The notes under the pieces were generated by a model, which did not search any database, was not told the origin of the DNA, and worked only from the letters and a program-made list of their open reading frames with translations. From Rutidosis leptorrhynchoides (taxonomy: Eukaryota > Streptophyta > Magnoliopsida > Asterales > Asteraceae): a DNA stretch of 64,000 bases. The stretch covers positions 79,100,001 through 79,164,000 of the forward strand of contig NC_092342.1 in NCBI RefSeq assembly GCF_046630445.1. Reading direction: 5' to 3'. Position 1 is the stretch's first letter, and each line of letters begins with the position of its first letter. Positions 10,710 through 22,277 of the stretch are shown piece by piece. The position numbers and the translations under genes were made by a program.

Positions 10710-11297
10710 TTTATTATCTTATAATGTTGATAATTTTTCAATGTTTACATAGTTTTATCTGTTCAAATTCAAAACCGATTTTTGTGGTATTTTTTGGGCA
10801 TCCTTAAAATTGGTTCAAACACAATTTTGAAGCAAAGTTAAGGTATTTTTAAAGCGATGGAGGGACTCAATTTTTTTGCGAAGTTACATTACATGCTGTT
10901 TTCTAAGATTTTCTCTAATGAAAATTAAATTAGAGAAAAATGAAAAAAAAAAAAAAAAAAAATCAGCGTATTTTATGAAAATTAAACTAGAGAAAACTAG
11001 AAAAGTATATAAAAAAAGGTAAGCAGAGGATTCACCTGAGCCTATAATTGCAAAAGATCCTGGGTCCCACAGTCCTCCGATAATCCCGTGGAAGTTTGAC
11101 ACACGTCAACGCTCGTCATTTCGTACGGTATACCAACCACTCACAAAACCCCTATTCGCATTTGTTCCCCTCCCCCTCCCTCACGGACTCACCGCATCAA
11201 ATATCACCTTTTCTCGCTTTTTCTGTTACAGCAATTTATCTTCAAATACGCACCTTCTTCACAAAATCACACACACACATACACGGTAACGGAAATA
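10710..11297 (+). other. spacer and presumed promoter/5' UTR of the PPC4-type gene
   Basis: Nothing coding is seen. GAAAATTAAA(T/C)TAGAGAAAA occurs twice around 10919 and 10978. A TATATAAA-like run lies near 11005, about 290 bp before the ATG, and is a weak TATA candidate. From about 11160 the sequence is C/T- and CA-rich (CACACACACA before 11281), which fits a 5' UTR. Confidence 0.35.
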
Positions 11298-11791
11298 ATG
11301 ACGGACATAACGGACGATATAGCTGAAGAAATTTCAATTCAAAGTTACGACGATGATCTCCGTCTTCTTTTTAGCCTTCTTCACGACGTCCTTCAACGTG
11401 AAGTAGGTCCTAATATCATGGAGAAAATCGAGCACACTCGTACTCTCTCTCAGGTCTTCATTTTTCATTTCTCAATCATTTTAGTTCAATTTATTTTCAA
11501 ACATTGATATACAGTATATGATAATCGTGATATGATGACGTACAATATATGTAGTTTAGTTGATCTGACCGTAGAATTTGACGAAATGTGGATCATATTC
11601 ATGTTCAGCTAATCGGATTCGTCAATATATGTATATTTTTATCTAAATGCATACGCTTAATTTCTGTGACGATGAAGTTTAATTTCTCCAAATTTTTTGT
11701 GCTATTTTTGGTAACTTACAAGTCGGAAGAGAAATAATATTATCACAATGACGTTTTGGTGGTTCCGTAGTTGTATGGTACAAGTATTAAG

Positions 11792-11861
<70 letters not shown>

Positions 11862-14800
11862 TAGCCATACATATGAAATGGTGGTTGTAAATTATGTAAT
11901 CGTCTATTTTTGAAATGATTTAGTGAAGTTAGAATGTTATGTGTAGCAGATTTCTGGCTGTTGATTGTGTGAATTGGTATCGGATTTGTCATTGAGATCC
12001 GAGTTCCTATAATTTCACAAATTATAGAATTATAGATTAAAACTAAAAAGCAATTGATCATCACAGAAATATAGGTGTTATATCAATGTACTAGTCAAAC
12101 AGAACCGGTTAGAACAATATGTCCAAGTCAATTTTATGCTGCTACTGTAACTGCTGTAACAGAAAACTATCTAGTAATTTGTAGAAGGAAAATTGTAGAT
12201 GTTGAATTATGACAGAAAACAGAAAAGATACAGCTATATTATCTGTGAATTTGTTGTATAAGATACAGTTTTGTGAGCCATTATTGATTACGAGATGCAT
12301 AAAGAGGCCTGATCGTATAAAGGACTTGTGAATTAGAGAGAATGAATGCATGAATCTCATTGTATTAACTTAGGTCCTGAAGCACCATGTATGACCCTGC
12401 ATTTTAAGTAACGAGTGAAATACGAGTGAAATAGTATGGAGTACATGAAAGTCAACTATATACAGCTAGATGTTATGATTCCTCATTTTTTCTAACCGAT
12501 TTTCTTTGAAATTATATGTTAGAGTGCATGTCTTATAAGATCTGCTGGGATCGAGGGCACTGCAGAGGTTCTGGAGAAACAATTGGCAACTGAGTTATCG
12601 AAAATGACACTAGAGGAAGCCCTGAAGCTCGCTAGAGCCTTTAGTCATTTTCTCAGCTTAATGGGTATTGCTGAAACTCATCACAGGTAAAACATTTTCC
12701 ACTCTTGGTTTGGTAACGGTTAATATCAGTTTATTGATCAATAAACATTTATAATTTTGTTGGATAGTATAGTACGTAGTATTGTTTATATAGACTATAA
12801 TAAAGGAAATGTTCATAGCATTGATGACCTTAAGTATTTTGGTTTAACAGATTGACTTACCTAAATTCTTACTCATGGTTTGTCTAATTAAGTAGTCTTG
12901 TTGCAGCAATAGTTTGAACTTATATTTGGTGTAATATTCAACTTTCAGGTCTCGTAAGTCAAAAAATGTGGCACAAGCCTCAAAATCTTGTGATGATACT
13001 TTCAATCAACTGATTCAGAGTGGGCTATCTGCGGATGAGTTGTATGATACTGTATGCAACCAGGTGTGATTTATGGTATCTTACATTTATGTGTTCCATC
13101 ATCAGTCATAAAAATGTAGTCTGAGATGTTTCACATAACTGAATTTTGCATTGATTTTTTTGTAGTTGGTTGAGATCGTTCTCACTGCACATCCCACACA
13201 GATTAACAGACGTACACTTCAATATAAGCATATTAGAATTTCTGTAAGTTTTCTAAATCTTAGTAGCTCTTAATATCAATTCGTACCGTTGATGTAAATA
13301 AGTTGACATATATATGTAACTTTTGCAGCATCTGTTAGAAGTTAATGACCGCAAGGATCTTACACAGGAAGATCAAGATACTCTGATAGAAGATCTGGTG
13401 CTGTCATGCATATTATTTTGAGTTAAACAATAGGTTCTGGCTTATTCTGTTAATGATCATTAATATTTAATTTTGCAGGTTAGAGAGATAACTTCCATAT
13501 GGCAGACAGATGAACTCAGACGCCACAAGCCTACACCTGTAGACGAGGCTAGAGCTGGTAAACTCTTTTGGAGATGCATAATACAAATTAAGTTTTGATC
13601 CTCAAGAATATGCAGTAACTTATATTTCTTATGAATTTAGGATTAAACTATGTTGAGCAGTCTCTTTGGAAAGCCATACCTCATTACTTACGTCGTGTCA
13701 GCAATGCTTTAAAGAAGGTGTGATTTTTCTGACTTGCATCCATAGATTACATGATGCAAGCTTCAAATATTTTCACTTATATGTTTGTTATTACCTTCAG
13801 CATACTGGAAGGCCACTTCCTTTAACATGCACACCAATAAGATTTGGATCCTGGATGGGTGGTGATAGAGATGGAAATCCTAATGTCACTGCAAAGGTAA
13901 GCTTTCATAATCCAATGTTTCACCCTCGAGTTTGGTGATAAACTGATAATAACATTTGTTTTCATTGATAATCTCAAATCTCAATTTTGTTGGAAAAGGG
14001 TATAGTCCTATACTGAAGAATATTTGATGTTATGCTTCTTGTACGTAAGTGGAACCAAATATAGTAAATGGCAAAATCTAAAAGTTCTGAAATACATTTT
14101 AAGAATTGTCTCGATTCTCTGTTTTTTTCGTTGGATTTTTTTTTATATTTAGTTGATTATAAAGTACACACATCAGCATTTGCGTCACTACGTTTCAGTG
14201 TTTTTTCAATTCTTATTACAAATGATCTGGATGCCTATATTCTTAATCACATTTGCACACAAAATATTTACTATCAGATTTTCAAAAAACTTTTGGATCC
14301 CATGTTGACTGAACACTTTGCTTTTGCAGATGTTTCTTAAACAATACAGTTCCTTTCTTTCTTTCTTTTTTTGCAGACTTTTGAACATTAAATGCCCATT
14401 GTTATTGTTACACACAGTTTCTGCAATTGATATGAGGCTACCATTATACTGTTAATGCTATTTAAGACATCAAGTAAATAGTCTAACATATTTCGTTAAC
14501 TATGTGTTCAAATCAGTCAAACTTGAAGTTTCAGTCTAAGTCTATAAGGAGAAACATATTGTATTCAGGTTCTTTGTCAACATGACAGATACTTTGAAGA
14601 TATAGTCCACGTATAAAGTGGTAGAAGGTCTCACAGATTATTCTGCATTATCTGATCAAATTTACTACAATTTCTTGTTTACTATCAGATCACAAAGGAT
14701 GTATCTCTTCTTTCAAGATGGATGGCGATTGATCTTTACATACGGGAAGTTGACAACCTCAGATTCGAACTTTCTATGAACCAATGTAGCAATGGCCTGT

Positions 14801-17800
14801 CAAGTCTGGCATACGATATCATGAATAAAGGTATTTCGTTTATGTCTTCAGACACCACCCCATTTGTTGTTTATTGGATGTTCATTGTAGATATCTATTG
14901 TCTACTTTTGACATCTGAGTTGGAATAATCAGCTACCAAACTAAGTATTTTTTTCTGTACATTTTTCAGAAAATTCTGAAGAGGATCGGCACATGAGTTG
15001 GAGCCATTCCCCAAAGAATCAAAGCCTGTATGTTCATGGTCTACCTACACAACTTCCTGCTGAAGCTGATGTACCCTCTTGTACAGGTTAATTAAAACTT
15101 GTCAGTCATTTATAATATCAGCATAATTAACACAAGATAAAGCTCATTGTAACTAATCTGATTCTACAATACTTTAATAGAATATAACGAAGTGGCGTCT
15201 CATTATCCTCGACTAGATGTTCCTGGTTCAGAGTACAAACCTCTGAAAAGCACGGTAAGCAATTTTGAGCATAGCTGATAGCTTGCACAGCTGATACCTC
15301 CTATTAGATCAATATGCACTTTTCATCTTCATCTTTGTCAAATCGAATAATATTCTGCAAAATTTCAGGATGAGAAAGTTTGTTCAGGCAAAATTGATCT
15401 GAAAGTAACTGTGAACGGGAACCAGTCTAATGCAACCACTAGTCAACCATCTACACCAAAATCTGGATCTTTCAGTCCCAGTCAGCTTTCTCAAAAGAAA
15501 CTATTTGCAGAAAGCCAAGTCGGAAAATCCAGCTTCCGGAAGCTTCTAGAACCAAGCATGCCTCAGAAATCAGGGTTTTCTCCTTACAGAATTGTCCTTG
15601 GGGATGTAAAAGAAAAGGTAATCTTAGCTGAGTACTGTTAAAAGTATCTGAGAGCCTGTAACGGTAAAAAAAATAAAAAGAATCAAACATCAAATTATCT
15701 TTAAGATGGAAACACAAACATATAAATTAATATTTAGGAGGTAGCCTTGATTGTTACTTTCTCTTGTAATTTTGTGTTTAGCCTTCACTTTTATGAGATT
15801 GTAAACCATCGACTTTCTACATGGTTTCAGCTTATGAACAGTCGTAGGAGGTTAGAGCAGCTTCTTGAAGGTCTTCCATGTGACCAGGATCCCGGTGATT
15901 ATTATGACTCACCAGATCAGCTATTGCAACCACTCATGCTGTGCTACGAATCTTTGGTATTTACACAATATGCTATTTATATCTTTGAAATTATGAAATC
16001 TGTTTATTTTGGTTGGCTGATGTATGAATTGTCACAGCAATCGTGTGGGTCGGGGATTTTAGCTGACGGACGGCTCGCTGACCTAATAAGAAGAGTTTCT
16101 GTCTTTGGGATGGTACTGATGAAGCTTGACCTTCGCCAGGTTCATTCTATTCTACTCATGTTTACATCATCACAGACATCATAACAATTCGGTTTTGATG
16201 CTTACAAGTTAAAATTATTACATGTAACAGGAATCTGGTAGACATTCAGAGACTCTTGATGCAATTACCAATTATCTTGATATGGGCACATACAGTGATT
16301 GGGATGAACAGAAGAGACTTGAGTTTCTAGAGAGAGAGCTAAAAGGAAAGAGACCTCTCGTTCCACCAACTATCGAGGTATCATCACTGTAATAATCAAC
16401 TTGTTAAATTATAATGTATAATGTACTAGTTAAAATGCTTTATAATCATATCGTGTTGTATTCTTTTAGTGATTTTTTCCACATTGGTGCATCAGGTTTC
16501 TGCTGAAGTTCAAGAAGTCCTGGACACCTTCCGCATTTCTGCTGAGTTGGGTAGTGATTCTTTAGGCGCATATGTGATTTCCATGGCCTCAAATGTATGT
16601 TATATGTGAAACTCCCTCAAAATCATAATTGAAAACGTGTCTAATGTCTTGATGCAATTGATGAAATATTTTCGCTTGTGCTTCTATCACGACAGGCAAG
16701 TGATGTCCTAGCTGTGGAGCTTCTGCAAAAAGATGCCCGTTTCGCTGTTGCAGGGGAACAAGGAAGATCATGTCGTGGTGGAATGTAAGCCTTCTGTTTT
16801 TTTTTTTTTTTTTTTTTGAAAAGCAAGATAATTTTATTGATAAGGAAATGATACAACGAGGATTACAACATGAGAAACACTAATTTGAGCGAAACTCGAG
16901 GACCTATACTAGATATAAAGTAAGAAACTAACAAGATGTAGAATACCCTGATTTCGGAGCAGTATTATCAAACCTAACATCAATCACCATTACCCTCATC
17001 ATCTACTAATACATAAAAAGGATTGTTTGTTTCAATTCTATCTTTGGAATGTGTCTTATTATTACCTTCACCATCAATGCCCTTCCCTTTATCTCTTTTC
17101 CTTAAAACATTATGATTTCGATTTTTCTGGGTCTCCACATTCCAATTTGTTTCCTCCACAGCAATATTGTCTTTAATACCATAATTATTCTTAACTGCAT
17201 TTTGCTTGATACCTTTTGCTTCTATTGACTGCCATTGACTTTTATTATTATCAAAATTCAGCTTATGAAATATCCTTCCATTCTTACCAACAACTTTAGA
17301 GCCATCCTCAACACACTGGTTATTTAAATCAACTGTTTCACCATCATTGTTGATTTTCAAAGCGTCTTTTAACACTTGTGCAGATACTTCATCTTCTGTT
17401 TTAGGCCTAATTTTACAAGTATTAAAAGAGTGCCCAAACACTTTGCAATGAGTGCATAAAGGCGGTTTCCATTGATAAGTCACCTCAAGTTTACCCACTT
17501 TGGCTGGAAAAGAACCAATCACAGGATAGGAAAATTCGACAAAGCTAGGAAGGTCATCAGCTGCATTGACTTCAGTCAAAACTCTAGCAAAGCCTAGTCT
17601 TCCACTTTTACTTAAACATCTCTCCGAAGTAACTTTGTCCATCAATATAGGCCTACCAATACCACTAACAAGTTTACCTATACTTCTGCCACTCCATAAT
17701 TCAATGGGTATATTGTGAATGCAAATCCAAATTGGAACTTTTTCAGGTTCAATTTTTTCAAGCCAAACCCCAGGTTCCCACTGATTCACGAAAAAAGGAA

Positions 17801-20133
17801 CATTATTAACTAACCATGGACCACTCTCAAGAACCTCCTTCATACCCTTTTCATTATTAAATTTGCATAAATAAAATCCTGCAGCTGTTTTGACGATTTC
17901 TTTAAGGTCAAACCTCCGCCACATTCTCCTTAGATGGGCATTAACAACCCTATAGTCCATAGAAGTTCCAATAAAATACCCATATAATTGAAGAGAAAAT
18001 GCACTACCGCCCTTCTTAACCTCCTCAGCTGAGAAAACTACTCTCTTTTGACCATTAGACATTAAAACAGGAGGAATGAACTCCATTTTTAATTCTTCTT
18101 CATCTTTATTTTGTTTTAAGAAGTCAGCAAAAGTGATGTTTGGATTTACCCATGCTCTTGGGGTTTTAGTATTTGTATTGTCTTGCCCATCACTAGTCTC
18201 AACCCCTTCCATTGTTGTAGATTTAATCCCAGAGTCAACATTATCTTTATCACCGGTATTATTATCCTGCGTATTCATTAAAGGCACATTGCCACCCAGT
18301 GTAAATTGGGAGAAATCATCGGGAACAACAATTGACTCTCTAATACCATCACTCTTAAATAACTTAACAGCATTCTCAGCAGCAGCCACTAGGTTTACAT
18401 CAACCTCATTATAACTACCATCTTTTGAACTCTTAAAGAATACAACAGGACTAGCAGAAACATTCGGTTTAACAACAGCAATTGTTTCACCAATAGATTT
18501 AGCAATAATATCATCATTACTAGCTACAATATCATCAATAGAATGATCAGTTTCAGCAGAATTCTTACCATGTCCACCTTTCTTCCTGTTACCCTTGCGT
18601 TTTTTAATTATTTTCTTCCCCGTCCCCTTTCGGTTTTAAGTGGATGATTATAAATCTTTCTATACGTGGCATTTTGTACTTACAAATAGTTTTTCTCTCC
18701 TTATATAGATTGCGGGTCGTACCTCTTTTTGAAACTGTGAAGGATCTGAGAGCAGCTGGTTCAGTCATACGAAAATTATTATCAATTGATTGGTACAGAG
18801 ACCACATCATAAAGAATCATAGTGGACACCAAGAGGTCAGTATATCATTACTTTCGTTATAACCTTTTATATGCAGTCTTTCAATTGATCGTTAACTTGA
18901 AATATTAATCTATTCAGGTAATGGTCGGGTACTCTGATTCGGGTAAAGATGCTGGGCGTTTTGCAGCTGCATGGGAACTGTACAAAGCTCAAGAGGATGT
19001 TGTAGCTGCATGCAAAGAGTATGGAATCAAGGTTACTTTGTTCCACGGCCGCGGTGGAAGCATTGGCCGTGGCGGTGGTCCCACACATCTTGCTATTCAA
19101 TCCCAGCCCCCTGGTTCTGTCATGGTATGGAAATAAATTATTTTATTAAATTTCTAAAAACAACTATATACAATAAATTAATATTTTTATTGTCAACTTA
19201 ATAGTTATACTTTATTTTCCTGCCTGACGGGCCTTAGTTAGACCAGGTTTTAGCGGTAACTTGTTAGGACCAGCCCCGGCGTACGTGATCATTTGGTTGA
19301 ATTTGCAGGGTACACTTCGATCAACTGAACAAGGAGAAATGGTGCAGGCCAAGTTCGGGTTGCCAGGGATGGCTGTCCGGCAGCTAGAGATCTACACAAC
19401 AGCTGTACTACTCGCTACCCTGCGTCCCCCAAAACCACCAAGGGATGAAAACTGGAGGAACTTAATGGAACAGATCTCAGATCTGAGTCGACAAAGCTAT
19501 CGAAGCACCGTTTACGATAACCCGGAATTCATTACATACTTTCAAGAAGCTACACCACAAGCCGAGCTCGGTCATCTAAACATCGGTAGTCGTCCGACAA
19601 GACGAAAATCATCAGTAGGAATCGGTGATCTGCGGGCCATCCCATGGATATTTGCATGGACACAAACACGATTCGTTCTTCCAGCCTGGCTTGGTGTTGG
19701 AGCCGGGTTAAAAGGTGTTTGTGAAAGGGGTCATACTGAAGAATTAAAAGCAGCTTACAAAGAATGGCCTTTTTTCCAATCTACATTGGACCTTATTGAA
19801 ATGGTACTGGGAAAAGCAGATATTCCTATTGTTAAACACTACGACGAAGTGCTGGTTCACGAGTGTAGGAGAGGTCTTGGTGATGAGCTTCGAAAGGAGC
19901 TTTTGTCAACTGAGAAATACGTTTTGGTGGTAACGGGACACGAGAAGCTGTCTGAGAATAATAAGAGTCTGAGGAAGTTGATTGAAAGCCGTCTTCCTTA
20001 TCTCAATCCTCTTAACATGTTGCAGGTTGAAATATTGAAGAGGCTGAGATGCGATACCGAGAATCATAAACTTCGAGATGCATTGCTTATTACTATCAAT
20101 GGCATTGCAGCTGGGATGAGGAACACCGGTTAA
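11298..20133 (+). CDS. PPC4: bacterial-type phosphoenolpyruvate carboxylase (PPC4 class), 20 exons
   Basis: Converts phosphoenolpyruvate and bicarbonate to oxaloacetate in the cytosol; plant bacterial-type PEPC is known to assemble with plant-type PEPC into class-2 complexes. Exons, set by GT/AG and frame: 11298-11453, 12523-12686, 12949-13063, 13166-13243, 13329-13397, 13479-13557, 13641-13717, 13801-13896, 14689-14830, 14970-15086, 15181-15254, 15369-15617, 15831-15956, 16038-16139, 16231-16377, 16496-16594, 16696-16784, 18709-18835, 18918-19124, 19309-20133; 3,138 nt, 1,045 residues, close to Arabidopsis PPC4 as I remember it. Visible motifs: [11 protein letters not shown] (catalytic His about 154), [15 protein letters not shown] (261-275), [11 protein letters not shown] (706-716), [14 protein letters not shown] (744-757), [17 protein letters not shown], and the C-terminal RNTG that marks the bacterial-type class instead of QNTG. 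The N-terminus [11 protein letters not shown] has no phosphorylation motif of plant-type PEPC. Residues ~326-450 form the Ser/Pro-rich, probably disordered insert of this class. The frame is intact; intron 17 carries a LINE piece. Confidence 0.95.
11792..11860 (+). repeat. hexanucleotide microsatellite (TATATG)n in PPC4 intron 1
   Basis: About eleven perfect tandem copies of TATATG inside the first intron (11454-12522). It is likely length-variable between individuals. Confidence 0.9.
16797..18640 (-). mobile_element. LINE-derived insertion in PPC4 intron 17, antisense
   Basis: Intron 17 (16785-18708) is 1.9 kb, while most of its neighbours are under 0.3 kb, and nearly all of it is this insertion. 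A T-run at 16797-16817 is a poly(A) tail in minus-strand sense, followed by an AT-rich 3' UTR of about 160 bp and then a long ORF1-like frame (see 16980-18389). This is the layout of a LINE 3' end, except that no reverse transcriptase (ORF2) lies between ORF1 and the tail. The left flank directly next to the tail is GTAAGCCTTCTG, the 5' splice site itself. I could not find a matching duplication on the right, so the exact right edge (about 18640) is uncertain. The insertion leaves both splice sites intact. Confidence 0.7.
16980..18389 (-). CDS. DUF4283 / zf-CCHC_4 protein of LINE ORF1 type
   Basis: 469 codons counted from a GTG. The same frame is open further upstream to about 18635 (about 550 codons in all) with no ATG, so the true start is missing or lies elsewhere. 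Upstream the frame is very basic ([14 protein letters not shown]). Then comes a DUF4283-like domain (about residues 115-235: [30 protein letters not shown], [16 protein letters not shown] pattern, [15 protein letters not shown]) and a zinc knuckle of zf-CCHC_4 type ([17 protein letters not shown], about 308-324). The C-terminus is Asn/Lys-rich. In plant L1 elements this is the nucleic-acid-binding ORF1. There are no stops in 1.4 kb, so it is either young or still under selection. No catalytic domain is present. It could also be one of the free-standing DUF4283 genes that plants carry in number. Confidence 0.75.
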   Translation of the reverse strand: MAAAENAVKLFKSDGIRESIVVPDDFSQFTLGGNVPLMNTQDNNTGDKDNVDSGIKSTTMEGVETSDGQDNTNTKTPRAWVNPNITFADFLKQNKDEEELKMEFIPPVLMSNGQKRVVFSAEEVKKGGSAFSLQLYGYFIGTSMDYRVVNAHLRRMWRRFDLKEIVKTAAGFYLCKFNNEKGMKEVLESGPWLVNNVPFFVNQWEPGVWLEKIEPEKVPIWICIHNIPIELWSGRSIGKLVSGIGRPILMDKVTSERCLSKSGRLGFARVLTEVNAADDLPSFVEFSYPVIGSFPAKVGKLEVTYQWKPPLCTHCKVFGHSFNTCKIRPKTEDEVSAQVLKDALKINNDGETVDLNNQCVEDGSKVVGKNGRIFHKLNFDNNKSQWQSIEAKGIKQNAVKNNYGIKDNIAVEETNWNVETQKNRNHNVLRKRDKGKGIDGEGNNKTHSKDRIETNNPFYVLVDDEGNGD

Positions 20134-20520
20134 TGACCTTCAACTATTATAGATAGACCGTATGGATTAAAGACCTTTTCGTATTTTGTTTGTTCAGAAA
20201 CCTTGTATGTCTTTAGAAAATTCATAATAACCTTTTAATGGCTGCATAATAATGGCTGTAATTGTGAATTTTAGTTACCTACTACTTGACAATTACACAC
20301 ACTAAGGAATAGTATTCTACAAGTCGTTGTAGCTACTAAGCATCCGTTATAGTCTGTGTATGGGATCATATGCTTTGTTAATAACTTGTTTGGGCATAAA
20401 AATAATGCAAGTGTTGTCTTAGTCACATCTTCAATCTAATCAGAATCTGATGCAAAGGGTTCCTATGTTTGTGATTATTGTATTCGGATATTTGTGTACT
20501 TCTCATCATGTAAATCCAAC
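20134..20520. other. 3' UTR of PPC4 and spacer to the next gene
   Basis: AT-rich and without open frames. Several TAATAA/CATAAT runs at 20220-20250 could serve as near-upstream polyadenylation elements for the PPC4 transcript. No other feature is seen. Confidence 0.35.
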
Positions 20521-20528
20521 TATAAATT
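20521..20528 (+). promoter_or_regulatory. probable TATA box of the small Lys/Ala/Pro-rich gene
   Basis: TATAAATT, 83 bp before the ATG at 20604, a usual distance for a plant core promoter with a short 5' UTR. Motif evidence only. Confidence 0.45.
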
Positions 20529-20603
20529 CACCATTGTTTGTGTCAGTGTATACATCAAGGGTAAACAACTTCAAAAACTGCATTTAAATTGTCCAAGGAA
20601 TCA

Positions 20604-21012
20604 ATGGCATCAGTGAAGATGGAGAAACCTGTTAAAGAAGCAGCAAAACCATCTATTGCCAAACCTTCGGCCTCCAAAGCGGCCCCTAAGAAGCCCACAC
20701 AGCCTCGTGAACCTAGGAAGAAGGTAACATAATATCCATGAAGACATTAATAAAATCAAGTTTTCCTTTTTTCTGAAGGGTGGTATATATCTGCCATCTT
20801 TTTGATAAATTAATGCATTAATAAGTTGTACATGTACAAAATTTTACACGAATAATGCTTTAAACATGACAACCATGCACACTTTAGGTTTAATTTACCT
20901 ACCATACTCTCATGATCACCTAGAAAAGATAAATATTAATGATCTCATTGTGTTTGGTTTTATGATGTTGCAGGCATCAGGTGCAAAGGGTGCAGCAACA
21001 GCAAAAAAATAA
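20604..21012 (+). CDS. small Lys/Ala/Pro-rich protein, 52 aa, two exons (hypothetical)
   Basis: Exon 1 is 20604-20723 (40 codons) and exon 2 is 20974-21012 (12 codons and TAA). The junction is AAG/GTAACA ... TTGCAG/GCATCA and keeps frame. The protein begins MASVKMEKPVKEAAKPSIAK and ends SGAKGAATAKK. About half the residues are Lys, Ala or Pro, with PTQPREPRKK before the splice. The composition resembles histone H1 tails or other basic disordered proteins, but I do not recognise a family and assign no function. A TATA box at 20521 and an AATAAA polyadenylation signal at about 21100 support a real transcription unit. It lies between PPC4 (same direction) and ICME (convergent). Confidence 0.6.
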
Positions 21013-21099
21013 GGATAAGGTTGGGTAACAATGAAAGTTGTTACCAGTAAACAGTGGGAATGTAATCTACTGTAGTTCTTATGCATGTCTTCTAAATTG

Positions 21100-21107
21100 G
21101 AATAAAA
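21100..21107 (+). terminator. polyadenylation signal of the small gene
   Basis: GGAATAAAAC includes AATAAA about 90 bp after the stop codon at 21012. Confidence 0.45.
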
Positions 21108-21112
21108 CATAA

Positions 21113-21520
21113 TTAGTATTGTTTCCGTTTACAGTGTTTAACAATTCAAATGCTTGTTGGCTCGTGCGAAAACAATCTTGATGACCTTCTACATATCTCT
21201 CGATTCAAAACTAAGATCTAACAAATCACCAGTGGTTTTAAACTTTTAATCATGCAAATTGCAGACAAGCTCGGTATCATGCATCAAGTTTATGGCTATT
21301 AACAACTAAATAAATTTGTAGAAAACGAGATAATGAGGTTATAACAGTAAGTAATTCACAGATCACAGATTCTTTTGAAGTTTAGTAAAATTAGTATATT
21401 ATGTATGAAATATAGTTGTAAGATTAAATATAAATGTACAGAGATGAATCCATTAGACATATACAGTACATGTTACGTGTACAAAGAATGTGATACCGCA
21501 AGGTGTGTATGTAAAGATGG
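21113..21520. other. convergent 3' spacer between the small gene and ICME
   Basis: No open frame and no repeat. The right part is presumably the 3' UTR of the minus-strand ICME gene. Confidence 0.35.
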
Positions 21521-22246
21521 TTAAAATGGACTGATTCTCGCAGCCAACTTTAGCATGAATTCAGGTACAAGTCGGCGTCTTGGAGGTGCTTTTGCTAGTT
21601 TCGCAAGAGCTTCTTCATCTCCAGCATGAATAATTTTAACTAAATCATCAAACAATTTATCCTCGCCTCTCATTGGATCCTAAATACAAAAATTGTAAGA
21701 AATAAGGATCTCACTGAAAGCGAGACACAATTTCATTGACATGGGTTTTGTTTTATAGTAAATGGGTTGAAACAGGACATTTAGCTAAAACTTTAAAAGG
21801 GGGAACTGGTAAAAAAGATTGAAACCCTAACCAAAATAATGTATCCTGCCTCCTAAATCTTTCTTATTCAAGATTCAAATTATTATTGTATTGTACTAAA
21901 TTACTAATGCTAATATTGCTTTTGTCATCATAATTAGCGCATTAATATTTTTATTAATAATTATAATTATATTTATATATAAAATTTAAATAAGGATGTA
22001 AAGTGTTTGTGAGTCAACCCAGATACCCAACACGACCCGTTCTGTTTAGACACAAATAGAGGACCCGCATCAACCCAAACCCATTTTCACTGTAACTCAA
22101 CCCACCCATATTGTCACCTCTAGAATTTAATTAAGGGAGAGGCTACCTGAACAAACACATCTGTGTGAGTTTTCCCCTCGTATAACATCAACTCTGCTTT
22201 CACTCCTACTCTTTGAAGAGCGTCCACAAATGTTTTACTATAAACC

Positions 22247-22277
<31 letters not shown>

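Noticed and set aside
11004-11014. TATATAAA run as PPC4 TATA box
   Set aside because: It is 290 bp from the ATG in an A-rich region. Too weak to list as a feature of its own.
13666-13938. Open frame across PPC4 exons 7-8
   Set aside because: It runs through the intron 13718-13800. Only the exon parts match PEPC.
15472-15717. Minus-strand open frame opposite PPC4 exon 12
   Set aside because: Shadow of a conserved exon on the other strand. No independent support.
18076-18414. Plus-strand open frame in PPC4 intron 17
   Set aside because: Antisense shadow of the DUF4283 frame.
16785-18708. Target-site duplication of the LINE piece
   Set aside because: GTAAGCCTTCTG beside the poly(A) tail has no convincing match near 18640, so none is claimed.
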